Of a stretch of 24,416 nt of DNA, positions 23,595 to 24,416 are shown piece after piece. The notes beneath the pieces are model-generated. The model worked only from the letters and a program-made list of their open reading frames with translations. It had not been told where the DNA came from and ran no database searches. The DNA is from DTFZ01 sp050260375. Lineage in GTDB: Bacteria; Bacillota; Clostridia; Christensenellales; SZUA-584. Positions within the stretch are counted from its first letter, which is position 1. Each line of letters begins with the position of its first letter. The translations under genes and the position numbers were made by a program. The stretch lies in assembly GCA_050260375.1 (NCBI GenBank), contig JBLNCA010000034.1, positions 1 to 24,416 on the forward strand. The letters are read 5' to 3'.

Positions 23595-23999
23595 ATGAGT
23601 GAAGAAAAGAAGACAATAGAGATTTTAGATTTGGTTGCCAAAAGTATCGAATTCTTTAAAGCTGAATCAGCAAATGAAGGTGCTGAATTAAAATCTGTAA
23701 TGGAATGTGAATATAAATGGACTTCCGAGGATGAAAACAAATCTAAAATTGAAGCGACAGTTACATTTCGGTTTGAACCACGCGTTTTATATTATGGAAA
23801 GATGGTTTTTGAAGCTGAAATCGTTAATAATACTGGAAAACTAACGGATGAGGAGAAAGCTGGTACTATAAAAGCTATTGAACCTCGCTTGGGGAGTATC
23901 TGTAGTTTTGTAACAACAGTATGTGGAGAAGCAATCTCGGCAATGAAGTTCATTATCCCTCCATATTTCATCAACACCCTGAATGAAAAGACTGATTAG
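23595..23999 (+). CDS. SecB-like chaperone of a TAC system
   Basis: 134 aa from the ATG at 23595, with GTGGGAAAAG just upstream; a GTG at 23583 is open but has no spaced ribosome binding site. The beta-strand region ECEYKWTSEDENKSKIEATVTFRF, the strand KMVFEAEIVN, and the C-terminal helix RLGSICSFVTTVCGEAIS followed by IIPPYFINTL match the SecB fold pattern (two long helices, Pro-Pro near the end). Bacillota normally lack a housekeeping SecB, whereas SecB-like proteins do occur in toxin-antitoxin-chaperone operons, where they hold the antitoxin tail and allow it to fold. It starts 37 bases after hicB, in the same operon. Confidence 0.72.
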   Translation: MSEEKKTIEILDLVAKSIEFFKAESANEGAELKSVMECEYKWTSEDENKSKIEATVTFRFEPRVLYYGKMVFEAEIVNNTGKLTDEEKAGTIKAIEPRLGSICSFVTTVCGEAISAMKFIIPPYFINTLNEKTD

Positions 24000-24128
24000 T
24001 GTTAATAAGGGTAACCTGAATTATGGTGCTTTAGAGGGACGATGAGAAGGGAAGGTGCTGTTCAAGGCTTGTTTATTTTTCCTAAAAAGCCACGTTCCTA
24101 ATGTGTATGGACAATTTTGGGTTAGCCT
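24000..24128. other. Right edge of TAC cassette, no gene
   Basis: No open frame and no good terminator for the TAC operon. It ends at the sequence GTTAGCC, directly before the endolysin-derived repeat. Confidence 0.4.
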
Positions 24129-24224
24129 AATACTCAAAAAGCGGTAATAGCGCTCCAGAAGGCGGCGGGCATTAAGGTTGACGGCATAGTAGGGCCCGAG
24201 ACGTGGGGAAAGCTGATGGAGTGA
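24129..24224 (+). pseudogene. Endolysin 3'-end remnant (peptidoglycan-binding domain end)
   Basis: 32 codons, preceded in frame by a TAG two codons upstream, encode NTQKAVIALQKAAGIKV through GPETWGKLME and stop. Compared with the intact endolysin end, nine bases differ. Eight of the nine fall at third codon positions, and the only amino acid change is Phe to Leu. It lacks a start and the rest of the domain, so it cannot be expressed as a lysin. It is the right-hand copy of the direct repeat around the TAC cassette. Confidence 0.9.
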
Positions 24225-24292
24225 AAAACGGGCGGATGGGTTGGCAGCGGTGAAGCCCGAGGAAATAACAGCAGATTAAATATCAACAAATT

Positions 24293-24323
24293 AACCCCGT
24301 GCATCTGCGTGCACGGGGTTTTT
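24293..24323 (+). terminator. Strong terminator of the late / TAC region
   Basis: AACCCCGTGCA (24293-24303), loop TCTGCG and TGCACGGGGTT (24310-24320) form an 11-bp perfect stem that ends in a run of five T. Confidence 0.9.
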
Positions 24324-24332
24324 GTATAAGAA

Positions 24333-24355
24333 AACCCCGCGTTAGACGTGGGGTT
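24333..24355 (-). terminator. Second hairpin, minus-strand terminator
   Basis: AACCCC(A/G)CG arms with a five-base loop form a nine-pair stem including one G-U. On the minus strand it ends in TTTTC and directly follows a six-codon frame, so it may end a short leftward transcript. Confidence 0.5.
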
Positions 24356-24364
24356 CAGTAAAGC

Positions 24365-24385
24365 TTAAGCGATGAGGCAAGACAT
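24365..24385 (-). other. Six-codon mini-ORF with strong ribosome binding site
   Basis: On the minus strand AAAGGAGT lies five bases before ATG TCT TGC CTC ATC GCT TAA (MSCLIA), followed within 10 bases by the hairpin at 24333-24355. It may be a leader peptide, a decoy minigene or the cut-off start of a lost gene. Confidence 0.3.
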
Positions 24386-24416
24386 AAAAACTCCTTTTGA
24401 TTTAAAATGAAGTGCG

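Larger units (their letters stand above)
22604..24224 (+). mobile_element. TAC cassette bounded by endolysin 3'-end repeats
   Basis: About 1.5 kb of visibly AT-rich DNA with hicA, hicB and a secB-like gene, a promoter at its start, and a second copy of the endolysin 3' end at its right edge. Composition differs sharply from the flanking phage and host genes. No transposase or recombinase is inside. The layout resembles insertion into a gene end that is restored by the incoming DNA, or exchange between two related phages. Confidence 0.65.

Noticed and set aside
1..24416. tRNA or rRNA genes, including tRNA attachment sites for the prophage
   Set aside because: I found no tRNA-like cloverleaf or rRNA segment on either strand, and no flanking direct repeat of the whole phage module.

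Overview
The window looks like a chromosomal segment of a clostridial-type Bacillota (Firmicutes). The evidence is strong AGGAGG-like ribosome binding sites, frequent ATA and AGG codons at moderate GC, intergenic hairpin repeats ending in CCCTAC of the kind seen in gut Clostridia genomes, and genes whose relatives I recognise mainly from that group. The exact taxon cannot be read from the sequence.

Left part (1-4751), minus strand except for repeats. A roughly 225-bp tandem repeat array (1-560) is followed by a small hypothetical gene and a class I DAHP synthase (aroF-type, first step of aromatic amino acid synthesis). Then comes a two-gene operon: a family 2A encapsulin shell protein (SrpI type) and a SufS-like cysteine desulfurase with a 71-residue N-terminal extension. 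The shell should form a protein nanocompartment and the desulfurase should be its cargo, giving a sulfur-handling compartment.

Middle (4752-7750). This part is mostly non-coding. It holds a four-copy 150-bp tandem array, a small coiled-coil gene with its own terminator, a 36-bp hairpin element that also occurs in front of aroF, and an MBL-fold hydrolase.

Right part (7750-22603), all plus strand. This is a structural module of a short-tailed phage in P22-like order: small membrane protein, portal, scaffold, major capsid protein, decoration-like protein, head-tail connector, collagen/collar head fibre, collar tail fibre, gp10-like tail/stabilisation protein, two more fibre or lectin-like proteins and a two-domain NlpC/P60 endolysin. 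No terminase, integrase or replication gene is visible. The portal appears to carry a frameshift near its end. Chromosomal-type repeats and a terminator sit between portal and scaffold. This points to a decayed or domesticated prophage.

End (22604-24416). Behind the endolysin lies an AT-rich cassette with its own promoter: HicA toxin, HicB antitoxin with a long C-terminal tail, and a SecB-like chaperone. Together they form a toxin-antitoxin-chaperone (TAC) system. The cassette is bracketed by two 96-bp copies of the endolysin 3' end that differ almost only at synonymous positions, as if it had been inserted by exchange at that gene end. Two terminator-like hairpins follow. The TAC cassette with its flanking repeats, the encapsulin operon and the terminase-less phage module are the main points of interest.
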